DNA from: Porticoccaceae bacterium
Lineage (GTDB): Bacteria > Pseudomonadota > Gammaproteobacteria > Pseudomonadales > Porticoccaceae
Direction of reading: 5' to 3'
Length of the DNA stretch: 5,625 nt
NCBI GenBank assembly: GCA_023229065.1
Contig: JALNZZ010000132.1
Location: 1-5,625, forward strand
The notes beneath the pieces were generated by a model, which saw only the letters and a list, made by a program, of their open reading frames with translations, had not been told where the DNA came from and did not search any database. Below are positions 1 to 5,267 of the stretch, in pieces; positions within the stretch are counted from its first letter, which is position 1; each line of letters starts with the position of its first letter. The position numbers were made by a program, and so were the translations under genes.

Positions 1-1217
1 TGGCGCAGCATTTATTGCGACAGTTCCAGCGCAGCTTTGTCCGTGATGCCGCGGCAACTTTACAGCAGTTTACCGCTCTTCAGGCCCGGGGCGACCGCCG
101 CGAGCGGGCCGTCCTCAGAGCCCTGAGATCGCGCTTGCCAGATGCTGTACCCTGTCAGTGGGAAGAGGCCTTGGCGTTGCTGGGCGAACTGGACAACCGC
201 GCAGCTCTGGAGGCATTGACCCTGCCGGCACTGCATGTGTTTGGAGCCAGCGACAATCTGGTGCCCGTTGCCGCGGCCGAGGCCATCGGTCGCTTGAACC
301 CGCGGGCTACGGTACGAGTGTTACCCGGTGTGGCACATGCCCCTCAGCTGTCTGCGGCGGACGAGCTGGCGGCGATGGTGACAGCGTTTGCCTGCCAATT
401 GGAAGGCGGTAAAAGTGTCAGCAGTGACAGCGAATACCGTATCGACAAGAGACAAGTCGCGCGCTCCTTCAGCCGCGCTGCTGCTACTTACGACCAGGCA
501 GCTCATTTACAGCGCGCGACGGGAGAAGAGCTACTGCAGCGTTTGCCACACCAGCTAAGTGACGACTGGGTGATGGACCTCGGCTGTGGGACAGGGGTGT
601 TTACCGAGCAGCTGGCGCAGCGCTACCCCGGTGCCACTGTAGTGGGGATCGACCTTGCCGAAGGCATGATTGCCCATGCTCGCCGCCACCACCCGGAGGC
701 TGGCAGCTGGCTCTGCGGCGATGCCGAGGCTATGCCCTGTGCCGATAACCGCTTGGGGCTGGTGTTTTCCAATTTTGCCCTGCAGTGGTGTCAGGATCTG
801 CCGCGCCTGATGGCCGAGCAGTACAGGGTGCTGTGCCCAGGTGGATCACTGGTGTTTTCCACTGTCGGGCCTGACAGCCTTGGCGAGTTGCGCCAGGCCT
901 GGCTGGCAGTGGACAGCTATGTCCACGTCAACCGTTTCAGCCCGCTGGAGACAGTGCGTGGCGCTATTGAAGGTGCTGGCTTCGCGATAGACGACATCTC
1001 TGTGGTGCGACGGGTCAGCTACTATCCCCGCCTGCAGGATCTCACCCGTGAGCTGAAAGGGCTCGGTGCTCACAACGTCAACCAGGGCCGCAATACCGGG
1101 CTGACCGGGCGCCGCCAGATCGCAGCCCTGAAAGCGGCCTACGAAAAGTGGCGCACGCCGGAAGGGCTGCCCGCCAGCTGGGAAATTTTTACTGTCGTGG
1201 CGGTAAAGCCGTCATGA
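1..1217 (+). CDS. bioHC: Biotin biosynthesis bifunctional protein BioHC, pimeloyl-ACP methyl ester esterase fused to malonyl-ACP O-methyltransferase (5' partial)
   Basis: The frame is open to the left window edge, so the true start and the N-terminal part of the BioH domain lie outside. The TTG at 15 is only the first start-like codon in view. Numbering from it, residues 1-130 are the C-terminal part of an alpha/beta hydrolase of BioH type: the catalytic Asp is in GASDNLVP (D80) and the catalytic His in GVAHAP (H108), while the nucleophile Ser lies upstream of the window. After a linker of about 10 residues, residues 141-400 are a full-length class I SAM methyltransferase of BioC type: FSRAAATYDQAA (152-163), SAM motif I VMDLGCGTG (186-194), GDAEAMP (235-241), FSNFALQWC (251-259) and LKGLGAH (347-353). 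BioC methylates malonyl-ACP so that the fatty acid enzymes extend it. BioH hydrolyses the methyl ester at the pimeloyl-ACP stage. Both act in the cytoplasm. The TGA stop overlaps the bioD ATG. The same fusion is known from Saccharophagus and Teredinibacter as BioHC. Confidence 0.93.
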   Translation, partial: AQHLLRQFQRSFVRDAAATLQQFTALQARGDRRERAVLRALRSRLPDAVPCQWEEALALLGELDNRAALEALTLPALHVFGASDNLVPVAAAEAIGRLNPRATVRVLPGVAHAPQLSAADELAAMVTAFACQLEGGKSVSSDSEYRIDKRQVARSFSRAAATYDQAAHLQRATGEELLQRLPHQLSDDWVMDLGCGTGVFTEQLAQRYPGATVVGIDLAEGMIAHARRHHPEAGSWLCGDAEAMPCADNRLGLVFSNFALQWCQDLPRLMAEQYRVLCPGGSLVFSTVGPDSLGELRQAWLAVDSYVHVNRFSPLETVRGAIEGAGFAIDDISVVRRVSYYPRLQDLTRELKGLGAHNVNQGRNTGLTGRRQIAALKAAYEKWRTPEGLPASWEIFTVVAVKPS

Positions 1218-1900
1218 AGGGTTACTTCGTCACTGCAACGGATACCGATGCTGGCAAGACGTTTGTCGGTGCAGCCCTGCTCGCTGCAGCCGGGCAGGCG
1301 GGTCTGCGCACCGCTGCTCTGAAACCGGTTGCCGCCGGCGCTGAACAGACTGCCGAAGGGCTGTGTAATGACGATGCCCTGATCTTGATGAAAGCGGCCA
1401 ATACCCCTCTGCCTTACCCGTGGGTAAATCCCGTTTGTCTGACGCCTGCCATTGCCCCTCATATCGCTGCGCGGGAAGCGGGCATGGAGCTGTCGGTGGC
1501 TACTGTGCTGGAGGCTTGTCGGCCAGTGTTGCAGACAGATGTCGATTGGCTACTGGTAGAGGGGGCTGGTGGCTGGCGGGTGCCTCTCAATGAAAAGGAG
1601 ACAGTGGCCGACCTGGCCAAGGCCTTCGGCTTTCCGGTGGTTCTGGTGGTGGCGATGCGTCTTGGCTGCATCAATCATGCTTTGCTCAGTGCCGAGGCGA
1701 TACGCGCCGATGGGCTGCAACTGGCGGGCTGGATAGCCAATAGTACAACAGCAGAGATGCACCGCTACGCTGACAATGTGGCCACCCTGAAGCAGCGCCT
1801 GAAGGCGCCGCTGCTGGGAGAAATCCCTTATCTATCAGGCATCGCGCCGGAAGGGACGCACTTGCGAGCCGCGAACTTTATCCAGATGCCAGCTCTTTAA
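1214..1900 (+). CDS. bioD: ATP-dependent dethiobiotin synthetase BioD
   Basis: This 228-residue protein has the usual BioD length and aligns from end to end with the remembered E. coli sequence. BioD uses ATP and CO2 to close the ureido ring of 7,8-diaminopelargonate, giving dethiobiotin, the penultimate step of biotin synthesis; it acts as a cytoplasmic homodimer. Visible motifs are the P-loop TATDTDAGKT (residues 7-16), the substrate lysine region KPVAAG (37-42), NDDAL (52-56), the second nucleotide-site motif VEGAGGW (115-121), RLGCINHALL (149-158) and WIAN (173-176), then the conserved C-terminal APLLGEIPYL. The ATG at 1214 was chosen because it starts the protein exactly before the P-loop strand and forms an ATGA overlap with the end of bioHC. 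Upstream in-frame codons lie inside bioHC. Shine-Dalgarno pairing is weak, which fits translational coupling to bioHC. One oddity is Ala8 where E. coli BioD has Gly in TGTDT; this is probably tolerated. Confidence 0.96.
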   Translation: MKGYFVTATDTDAGKTFVGAALLAAAGQAGLRTAALKPVAAGAEQTAEGLCNDDALILMKAANTPLPYPWVNPVCLTPAIAPHIAAREAGMELSVATVLEACRPVLQTDVDWLLVEGAGGWRVPLNEKETVADLAKAFGFPVVLVVAMRLGCINHALLSAEAIRADGLQLAGWIANSTTAEMHRYADNVATLKQRLKAPLLGEIPYLSGIAPEGTHLRAANFIQMPAL

Positions 1901-1950
1901 GCCGGGACCAGTTGAGCAGCGAGAGAGAGGACGGCGGCTTGTAGAGCGGG

Positions 1951-1956
1951 TACAAT
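1951..1956 (+). promoter_or_regulatory. Possible sigma70 -10 box upstream of the DUF3094 gene
   Basis: TACAAT matches the TATAAT consensus at five of six positions and lies in the 103-bp gap between bioD and the next ATG. It would give a leader of roughly 40 nt. No credible -35 hexamer exists at 15-19 nt upstream (the stretch is a GA-rich run followed by acggcggc), and there is no clear TGn extension. The gene may equally be read through from bioHC-bioD, since no terminator is visible after bioD. Confidence 0.25.
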
Positions 1957-2003
1957 AAAACGCTATCCCATTCACTTTCGATGATTCTGCAGGCAGGCGG
2001 CTC

Positions 2004-2216
2004 ATGTCCGATAAGCATTCTCAAAAGGCCGGCGACAAATCTCGCAAGCTCAGTGAAGAAGACCAGGCGCGAGTTAACGAGTACTTGTCCAGCCCGGTTC
2101 ACCAGGTGGAGCGCAAACCGTTCCGTCCCTTATTGTTGCTGTTCTGGCTCTGGGTCGTAGTGGCAGCGCTGGGTGGGGTCAGCCTGATCTTTGGTCGTGT
2201 CGAGGGCTATCTCTAA
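2004..2216 (+). CDS. DUF3094 family small single-span membrane protein
   Basis: This 70-residue protein has a charged, hydrophilic N-terminal half and one predicted membrane helix near residues 42-64. The core LSEEDQARVNEYLSSPVH (16-33), followed by QVERKPFRP (34-42), is the signature I associate with the DUF3094 family of Pseudomonas and Cellvibrio relatives. No function is established for the family. Lys and Arg just before the helix (R37, K38, R41) suggest the N-terminal part stays in the cytoplasm. The ATG at 2004 is preceded by an AGGCAGG purine-rich stretch about 6 nt upstream, an acceptable ribosome site. The gene is co-directional with bioD and converges on the lipoprotein gene, leaving a gap of 62 bp with no clear terminator. 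The family assignment is from memory of the motif and is fairly secure; a biotin-related role is not supported. Confidence 0.85.
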   Translation: MSDKHSQKAGDKSRKLSEEDQARVNEYLSSPVHQVERKPFRPLLLLFWLWVVVAALGGVSLIFGRVEGYL

Positions 2217-2278
2217 GGCGTTCGAAACGCGGCGACAGGCGCTCTGGCACTCGCGGTTACGGCTCTCAGGTGCTTGAA

Positions 2279-2569
2279 TCAGCGCCCGGCGCGCGATTCC
2301 TGTATATAAAAACGCGCTTTGCGTGAGTTCTTTATGCAGCCGTCAAAGTTTTCTACCGTCTGCATGGTGCGAGCGGTTGTGATCAGTCCCAGCGCCTTGG
2401 TGTAGCTGACGCCACCTGCAAAACCTTCAGCCTTGGCGATATCCAGCTCCTGCCAGGCACTGTTGACCTCGTTCTTGCAGATTTCCCGATAGCTGGAAGG
2501 GATGGCAGAGCAGGCGCTGAGCAGAAGGCCGCAAAGTGCAAGCAGGGCGGCTGGAGAGGGCTGGATCAT
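2279..2569 (-). CDS. Small putative outer-membrane lipoprotein of unknown function
   Basis: From the ATG at 2569 this is a 96-residue precursor. Its signal peptide ends in a clear lipobox, LSAC, with the lipidated Cys at residue 20. Ser follows at +2, not Asp, so sorting to the outer membrane is expected. The mature part is short and mostly helical, with two further cysteines (C31, C78) that could form a disulfide in the periplasm. Notable conserved-looking stretches are NEVNSAWQELDIAKAEGFAG (33-52) and CIKNSRKARFYIQESR (78-93). I recall similar small lipoproteins in Pseudomonas but know no assigned function. The alternating helix pattern resembles a helical hairpin. Start choice is uncertain: the ATG has GGGA about 8 nt upstream but gives an n-region without a positive charge, while an in-frame TTG at 2584 would add MRETT and supply an Arg but lacks a ribosome site. 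The gene faces the DUF3094 gene tail to tail. Confidence 0.82.
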   Translation of the reverse strand: MIQPSPAALLALCGLLLSACSAIPSSYREICKNEVNSAWQELDIAKAEGFAGGVSYTKALGLITTARTMQTVENFDGCIKNSRKARFYIQESRAGR

Positions 2570-2596
2570 TGTTGTTTCCCGCAATTCATGGGACTG

Positions 2597-2626
2597 ATCA
2601 TGCCGTCAGAGCTCTATCTCCGTCAA
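2597..2626 (-). promoter_or_regulatory. Candidate sigma70 promoter for the lipoprotein gene
   Basis: Read on the minus strand, TTGACG (2626-2621, five of six to consensus) is followed by an 18-nt spacer and CATGAT (2602-2597, four of six). Transcription would begin near 2590, giving a leader of about 20 nt before the ATG at 2569. If correct, the TTG alternative start at 2584 would lie very close to the transcript end, which favours the ATG. It also lets the lipoprotein gene be expressed apart from the hslVU operon. Confidence 0.4.
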
Positions 2627-2691
2627 GAAGCTTTCTCTGGCAAAAACGTTGGCAGGGTGGGCTATATGAATACGGAGACATGCACTTCTCA

Positions 2692-3072
2692 TCAAGGGTC
2701 GATAAAGCGCACCACCTGGGTGTCAGGGTCGCGGGTGCGCCCGGCGGCCTCCAGTTTGTCGAGATACGTCGCCCACAGGGCATCGCGGTCGCGGCAGAGT
2801 TCGAAAAGATAGTCCCAGCTGTAGATACCGGTATCGTGGCCATCGTCGAAGCCCAGGCGCAGAGCATAATTGCCGGCCCGCTCCACTTTGTTGATCGCGA
2901 CATGGAGCTTGCCCCACTGAAGGACTTCTTGTCCGGGGCCGTGGCCTTTAACCTCGGCGCTCGGCGAGTGGACGCGCAGGAATTCAGCGCTGATCTTTTG
3001 CGGTGGCAGGCCTGGAAACTCTAGCTCCAGCGCACTGCCACCCTGGGTGACCTTAACCTGTTTGGGTTTCAT
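2692..3072 (-). CDS. DUF971 protein, gamma-butyrobetaine hydroxylase-like N-terminal domain (stand-alone)
   Basis: From the ATG at 3072 this is a 126-residue protein consisting of a single GBBH-like N-terminal domain. Diagnostic stretches are FLRVHSPSAEVKGHG (31-45) and the FDDGH...SWDYL segment (75-89), ending with RDPDTQVV (115-121). In eukaryotic gamma-butyrobetaine hydroxylase this small domain precedes the Fe(II)/2-oxoglutarate catalytic domain. The stand-alone bacterial form has no oxygenase part and no settled function. The zinc-binding Cys cluster of the eukaryotic domain appears replaced here (LRVHSPSA against LRDNCPCSDC), although His79 is kept. The gene lies 90 bp downstream of hslU on the same strand, a common neighbour in Pseudomonas-like bacteria, so co-transcription is likely. 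Start is uncertain: in-frame GTG at 3126 (144 aa) and ATG at 3105 (137 aa) are alternatives, and none of the three has a good ribosome site. The ATG at 3072 fits the family length best. Confidence 0.88.
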   Translation of the reverse strand: MKPKQVKVTQGGSALELEFPGLPPQKISAEFLRVHSPSAEVKGHGPGQEVLQWGKLHVAINKVERAGNYALRLGFDDGHDTGIYSWDYLFELCRDRDALWATYLDKLEAAGRTRDPDTQVVRFIDP

Positions 3073-3097
3073 AGGGTGTGCCGATTGATGGGGTGAT

Positions 3098-3141
3098 GCC
3101 GCCATTCTCACATAAGGCTTCAACACATTGAGAATAGCGGC
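3098..3141 (-). promoter_or_regulatory. Intercistronic RNA hairpin between hslU and the DUF971 gene
   Basis: On the minus strand GCCGCTATTCTC (3141-3130) pairs with GAGAATGGCGGC (3109-3098). This is a 12-bp stem with one U-G wobble and a 20-nt loop. There is no U-run after it, so it is not a standard intrinsic terminator. It ends 25 nt before the preferred DUF971 start. It could stabilise or limit processing of the upstream hslVU message, or tune expression of the last gene. If translation instead began at the ATG at 3105, that codon would sit inside the 3' arm. Confidence 0.6.
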
Positions 3142-3162
3142 GTTGGCAGTGTGGTCTCGATG

Positions 3163-4500
3163 TCAGAGAATAAACCGCGACAGATCCTCATCGGCGGCCA
3201 GTCCGGTTAGATGCTCGGCGACAAAGTCGCCATCGATGACAACCTTGTCCCCTTGCCCTGCCAAATCGCCGGCGCTAAAGGACACTTCCTCCAGCAGCCG
3301 TTCCATCACCGTGTGCAGGCGGCGGGCACCGATGTTTTCAGTGCGCTCGTTCACCTCCCAGGCGATTTCGGCGATCTGGCGCACCCCGTCCGGGGTGAAT
3401 TCTACCGCCAGGCCTTCGGTGCCCAGCAGAGCGCGATACTGCTCGGTAAGGGAGGCATTTGGCTCGGTGAGAATGCGCTCGAAGTCAGCGGCAGTCAGGG
3501 ATTCCAGTTCTACGCGAATGGGCAGGCGACCCTGCAACTCGGGGATCAGATCTGAAGGCTTGGCGAAGTGAAAGGCGCCGGAGGCGATAAAGAGGATGTG
3601 GTCGGTCTTGATGGCGCCAAACTTGGTGTTGACCGTGCAGCCTTCGATCAGGGGCAACAGATCCCGCTGTACCCCTTCACGGGAGACGTCGGCACCGCTG
3701 GTCTCGCCGCGCTTGGCCACCTTGTCAATTTCGTCGAGAAAGACAATACCGTTCTGCTCAGCATTGACGATGGCGCGGGCCTTGATGTCTTCTTCATTGA
3801 GCAACTTGGCGGCTTCTTCGTCGGTGACCAGCTTCATAGCCTTGGCTACCGTCAGCTTGCGGGTCTTGGTTTTGCCACTGCCCATATTGGAAAACATGCT
3901 TTGCAGCTGGCTGGTCATCTCTTCCATGCCAGGAGGCGCCATGATTTCTACCCCCATGGGCGGAGCGCTGACGCTGATCTCTATTTCCTTGTCGTCCAGC
4001 TCGCCCTCGCGCAGCTTCTTGCGAAAAATCTGCCGGCCAGTGGATTGACTGTCGCTGGTTGCGTCGCCGTGAGAAACACCGCGGGCAGGGGGCAGCAAGG
4101 CATCGAGGATGCGCTCTTCGGCGGCGTCCTCGGCGCGCTGGCGCACCCGCTGTATTTCCTGCTCGCGCAACTGTTTGACGGCACTCTCCACCAGGTCGCG
4201 AACAATGGATTCTACATCGCGGCCGACATAGCCCACCTCGGTGAATTTGGTGGCTTCCACCTTGATGAATGGTGCATTGGCCAGCCGCGCCAGGCGCCGG
4301 GCGATTTCGGTCTTGCCGACGCCGGTGGGGCCAATCATCAGAATGTTTTTGGGGGTGATCTCGTTGCGCAGCTCTTCCGGTAGCTGCATGCGACGCCAGC
4401 GATTGCGCAGGGCGATGGCCACCGCGCGCTTTGCGTCGCCCTGGCCGACGATGTGGCGGTCCAGTTCGTGGACGATTTCTCTCGGAGTCATATGGGACAT
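3163..4500 (-). CDS. hslU: ATP-dependent protease ATPase subunit HslU (ClpY)
   Basis: A complete 445-residue AAA+ unfoldase of normal length. HslU hexamers cap the HslV peptidase, unfold substrates with ATP and feed them into the chamber in the cytoplasm. Visible parts are the N-terminal TPREIVHELDRHIVGQ, Walker A GPTGVGKT (57-64), the pore loop GYVGRD (90-95), the inserted I domain (about 110-243, with a low-complexity variable stretch around 138-157), Walker B IVFLDEID (252-259), the sensor 1 region FIASGAFH (304-311), an arginine-finger candidate in LQGRLPIRVEL (R325), sensor 2 GARRL (391-395), and the C-terminal tail LSRFIL that docks into HslV. The ATG at 4500 has AAGGA (4514-4510) 9 nt upstream; a second ATG three codons in is less well placed. 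It follows hslV after 97 bp containing a strong hairpin, and precedes the DUF971 gene. Expression is expected from the heat-shock promoter before hslV. Confidence 0.98.
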   Translation of the reverse strand: MSHMTPREIVHELDRHIVGQGDAKRAVAIALRNRWRRMQLPEELRNEITPKNILMIGPTGVGKTEIARRLARLANAPFIKVEATKFTEVGYVGRDVESIVRDLVESAVKQLREQEIQRVRQRAEDAAEERILDALLPPARGVSHGDATSDSQSTGRQIFRKKLREGELDDKEIEISVSAPPMGVEIMAPPGMEEMTSQLQSMFSNMGSGKTKTRKLTVAKAMKLVTDEEAAKLLNEEDIKARAIVNAEQNGIVFLDEIDKVAKRGETSGADVSREGVQRDLLPLIEGCTVNTKFGAIKTDHILFIASGAFHFAKPSDLIPELQGRLPIRVELESLTAADFERILTEPNASLTEQYRALLGTEGLAVEFTPDGVRQIAEIAWEVNERTENIGARRLHTVMERLLEEVSFSAGDLAGQGDKVVIDGDFVAEHLTGLAADEDLSRFIL

Positions 4501-4525
4501 GTGCGTAGGTCCTTGATGTGACGTG

Positions 4526-4560
4526 GGCGCGAGAGGGGATCTGTTCCTCGCTCTCGCGCC
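4526..4560 (-). promoter_or_regulatory. Intercistronic RNA hairpin between hslV and hslU
   Basis: GGCGCGAGAG (4560-4551 on the minus strand) and CTCTCGCGCC (4535-4526) form a perfect 10-bp, G+C-rich stem around a 15-nt loop. No U-run follows on either strand, so termination is unlikely. The hairpin stops 25 nt before the hslU start and leaves the hslU ribosome site (4514-4510) free. It may protect the 3' end of a processed hslV message, or set the ratio of HslV to HslU. Confidence 0.65.
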
Positions 4561-4598
4561 AGTGTTCAGTGTCAGGTTTCAGCTGTCAGAGAAGAGGA

Positions 4599-5138
4599 TC
4601 AATACTCCAGCTCTTCAATGGTGCGATTGTGGTTGGTGTAAATGCAGATATCGGCAGCAATGGCGAGACCCTTTTCAACAATGTCGCGGGCGTTGAGGTC
4701 GGTGTTGTCGAGCAGGGCGCGGGCGGCGGACTGGGCAAATGGACCGCCCGAACCGATGGCGATCAGATCGTCTTCCGGCTCAATGACATCGCCGTTGCCT
4801 GTGATGATCAGTGAGGCGTTGGCATCGGCCACTGCCAGCAGGGCTTCCAGGCGGCGCAGTATGCGATCGGTGCGCCAGTCCTTGGCCAGTTCCACGGCGG
4901 CGCGTACCAGCTGGCCCCGATGCTGTTCGAGTTTGGCTTCGAAGCGTTCAAACAAGGTGAAGGCGTCGGCAGTGCCGCCTGCGAACCCGGCGATTACCCG
5001 GTCTTTGTAGAGGCGGCGTACCTTGCGGGCATTGCCTTTCATCACGGTGTTGCCCAGCGATACCTGTCCGTCGCCACCGATCACCACCTTGCCGTTGCGG
5101 CGCACGGAGAGAATGGTGGTTCCTCGATACTGTTCCAC
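4599..5138 (-). CDS. hslV: ATP-dependent protease peptidase subunit HslV (ClpQ)
   Basis: A complete 179-residue N-terminal-nucleophile threonine peptidase, the proteolytic half of the HslVU protease. Two stacked HslV hexamers form the chamber that degrades misfolded and regulatory proteins fed in by HslU. The mature enzyme should begin at Thr7 in MEQYRG|TTILSV, so a six-residue leader must be removed; E. coli HslV has only the initiator Met before the active Thr. Other active-site residues align: D23 in GGDGQ, K39 in GNARKV, and the Ser in IGSGGP (S130). GFAGGTADAFTLFE (51-64) and KDWRTDR (86-92) are family hallmarks. The start is GTG at 5138, backed by AAGGA (5150-5146) 7 nt upstream; there is no better in-frame start. 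It is the first gene of the hslV-hslU-DUF971 operon, with a sigma32-like promoter just upstream, and is divergent from murJ. Confidence 0.98.
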   Translation of the reverse strand: MEQYRGTTILSVRRNGKVVIGGDGQVSLGNTVMKGNARKVRRLYKDRVIAGFAGGTADAFTLFERFEAKLEQHRGQLVRAAVELAKDWRTDRILRRLEALLAVADANASLIITGNGDVIEPEDDLIAIGSGGPFAQSAARALLDNTDLNARDIVEKGLAIAADICIYTNHNRTIEELEY

Positions 5139-5145
5139 GGTGTGT

Positions 5146-5150
5146 TCCTT
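5146..5150 (-). promoter_or_regulatory. Ribosome binding site fixing the GTG start of hslV
   Basis: AAGGA on the minus strand ends 7 nt before the GTG at 5138. This supports initiation at GTG and therefore the presence of the short MEQYRG leader, as opposed to a start directly at the catalytic Thr, where no start codon exists. Confidence 0.75.
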
Positions 5151-5169
5151 TTTTGGCTGTGTGGCAGAT

Positions 5170-5197
5170 ATCTGGGGGCGGATTGAGTGAATTCAAT
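5170..5197 (-). promoter_or_regulatory. Probable sigma32 (heat-shock) promoter of the hslVU operon
   Basis: On the minus strand ATTGAAT (5197-5191) is followed by 13 nt and CCCCAGAT (5177-5170). The E. coli RpoH consensus is CTTGAA(A), 13-17 nt, CCCCATnT. The core TTGAA is intact, the -10 matches except for one T-to-G change, and the spacing falls within the range. Transcription would begin near 5163, giving a leader of about 25 nt with the hslV ribosome site. hslVU is a classical RpoH regulon member in E. coli, which strengthens the call. Confidence 0.72.
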
Positions 5198-5216
5198 GGC
5201 TGTCGGTCAGACAGCC
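5198..5216. repeat. Perfect inverted repeat in the hslV-murJ divergent region
   Basis: GGCTGTC (5198-5204) and GACAGCC (5210-5216) are perfect inverted repeats around a 5-bp centre. Outside them ATTC (5191-5194) and GAAT (5217-5220) also match inversely, offset by 3 nt on one side. The repeat abuts the -35 of the hslV heat-shock promoter and lies about 50 bp before the murJ start, so an operator for either gene is possible. It lies upstream of the predicted hslV transcript, so it is not part of that leader. No regulator is identified. Confidence 0.5.
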
Positions 5217-5254
5217 GAATTTCGGTCAATCAGTGTAAACTGCCGCCAACTCAC

Positions 5255-5258
5255 AGGA
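5255..5258 (+). promoter_or_regulatory. Ribosome binding site supporting a TTG start for murJ
   Basis: AGGA (within CACAGGA) lies 9 nt upstream of the in-frame TTG at 5268. No other in-frame start-like codon before the first conserved helix has such a site: the TTG at 5295 and the ATG at 5388 lack a comparable purine run. Confidence 0.55.
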
Positions 5259-5267
5259 TCGAAAATT

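Noticed and set aside
1901..2003. TTGAGC at 1912-1917 as a -35 for the TACAAT box
   Set aside because: The spacer would be 33 nt, far outside the usable range.
2217..2286. Possible bidirectional terminator between the DUF3094 and lipoprotein genes (GCGTT-CGA-AACGC at 2218-2230; GGCGCT and AGCGCC arms at 2238 and 2281)
   Set aside because: The stems are short or widely spaced, and no U-run follows on either strand; the second arm also lies inside the lipoprotein coding region.
2617..2678. 7-bp inverted match TCTCCGT/ACGGAGA flanking the lipoprotein promoter region
   Set aside because: The arms are 48 bp apart with no supporting inner pairing; a chance match of this length is likely.
2536..3024. 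A 162-codon plus-strand open frame across the lipoprotein and DUF971 genes
   Set aside because: It covers parts of two genes with recognisable motifs on the other strand and the promoter between them, and resembles no protein I know.
3568..4383. A 271-codon open frame on the plus strand opposite hslU
   Set aside because: It is antisense to a fully conserved hslU reading frame, has no recognisable domain, and is the expected by-product of G+C-rich codon use.
4561..4590. CAG/TGT-rich imperfect repeats (TTCAGTGTCAGG and TTCAGCTGTCAGA) after hslV
   Set aside because: Only two short, imperfect copies are present, which is not enough to call a repeat element.
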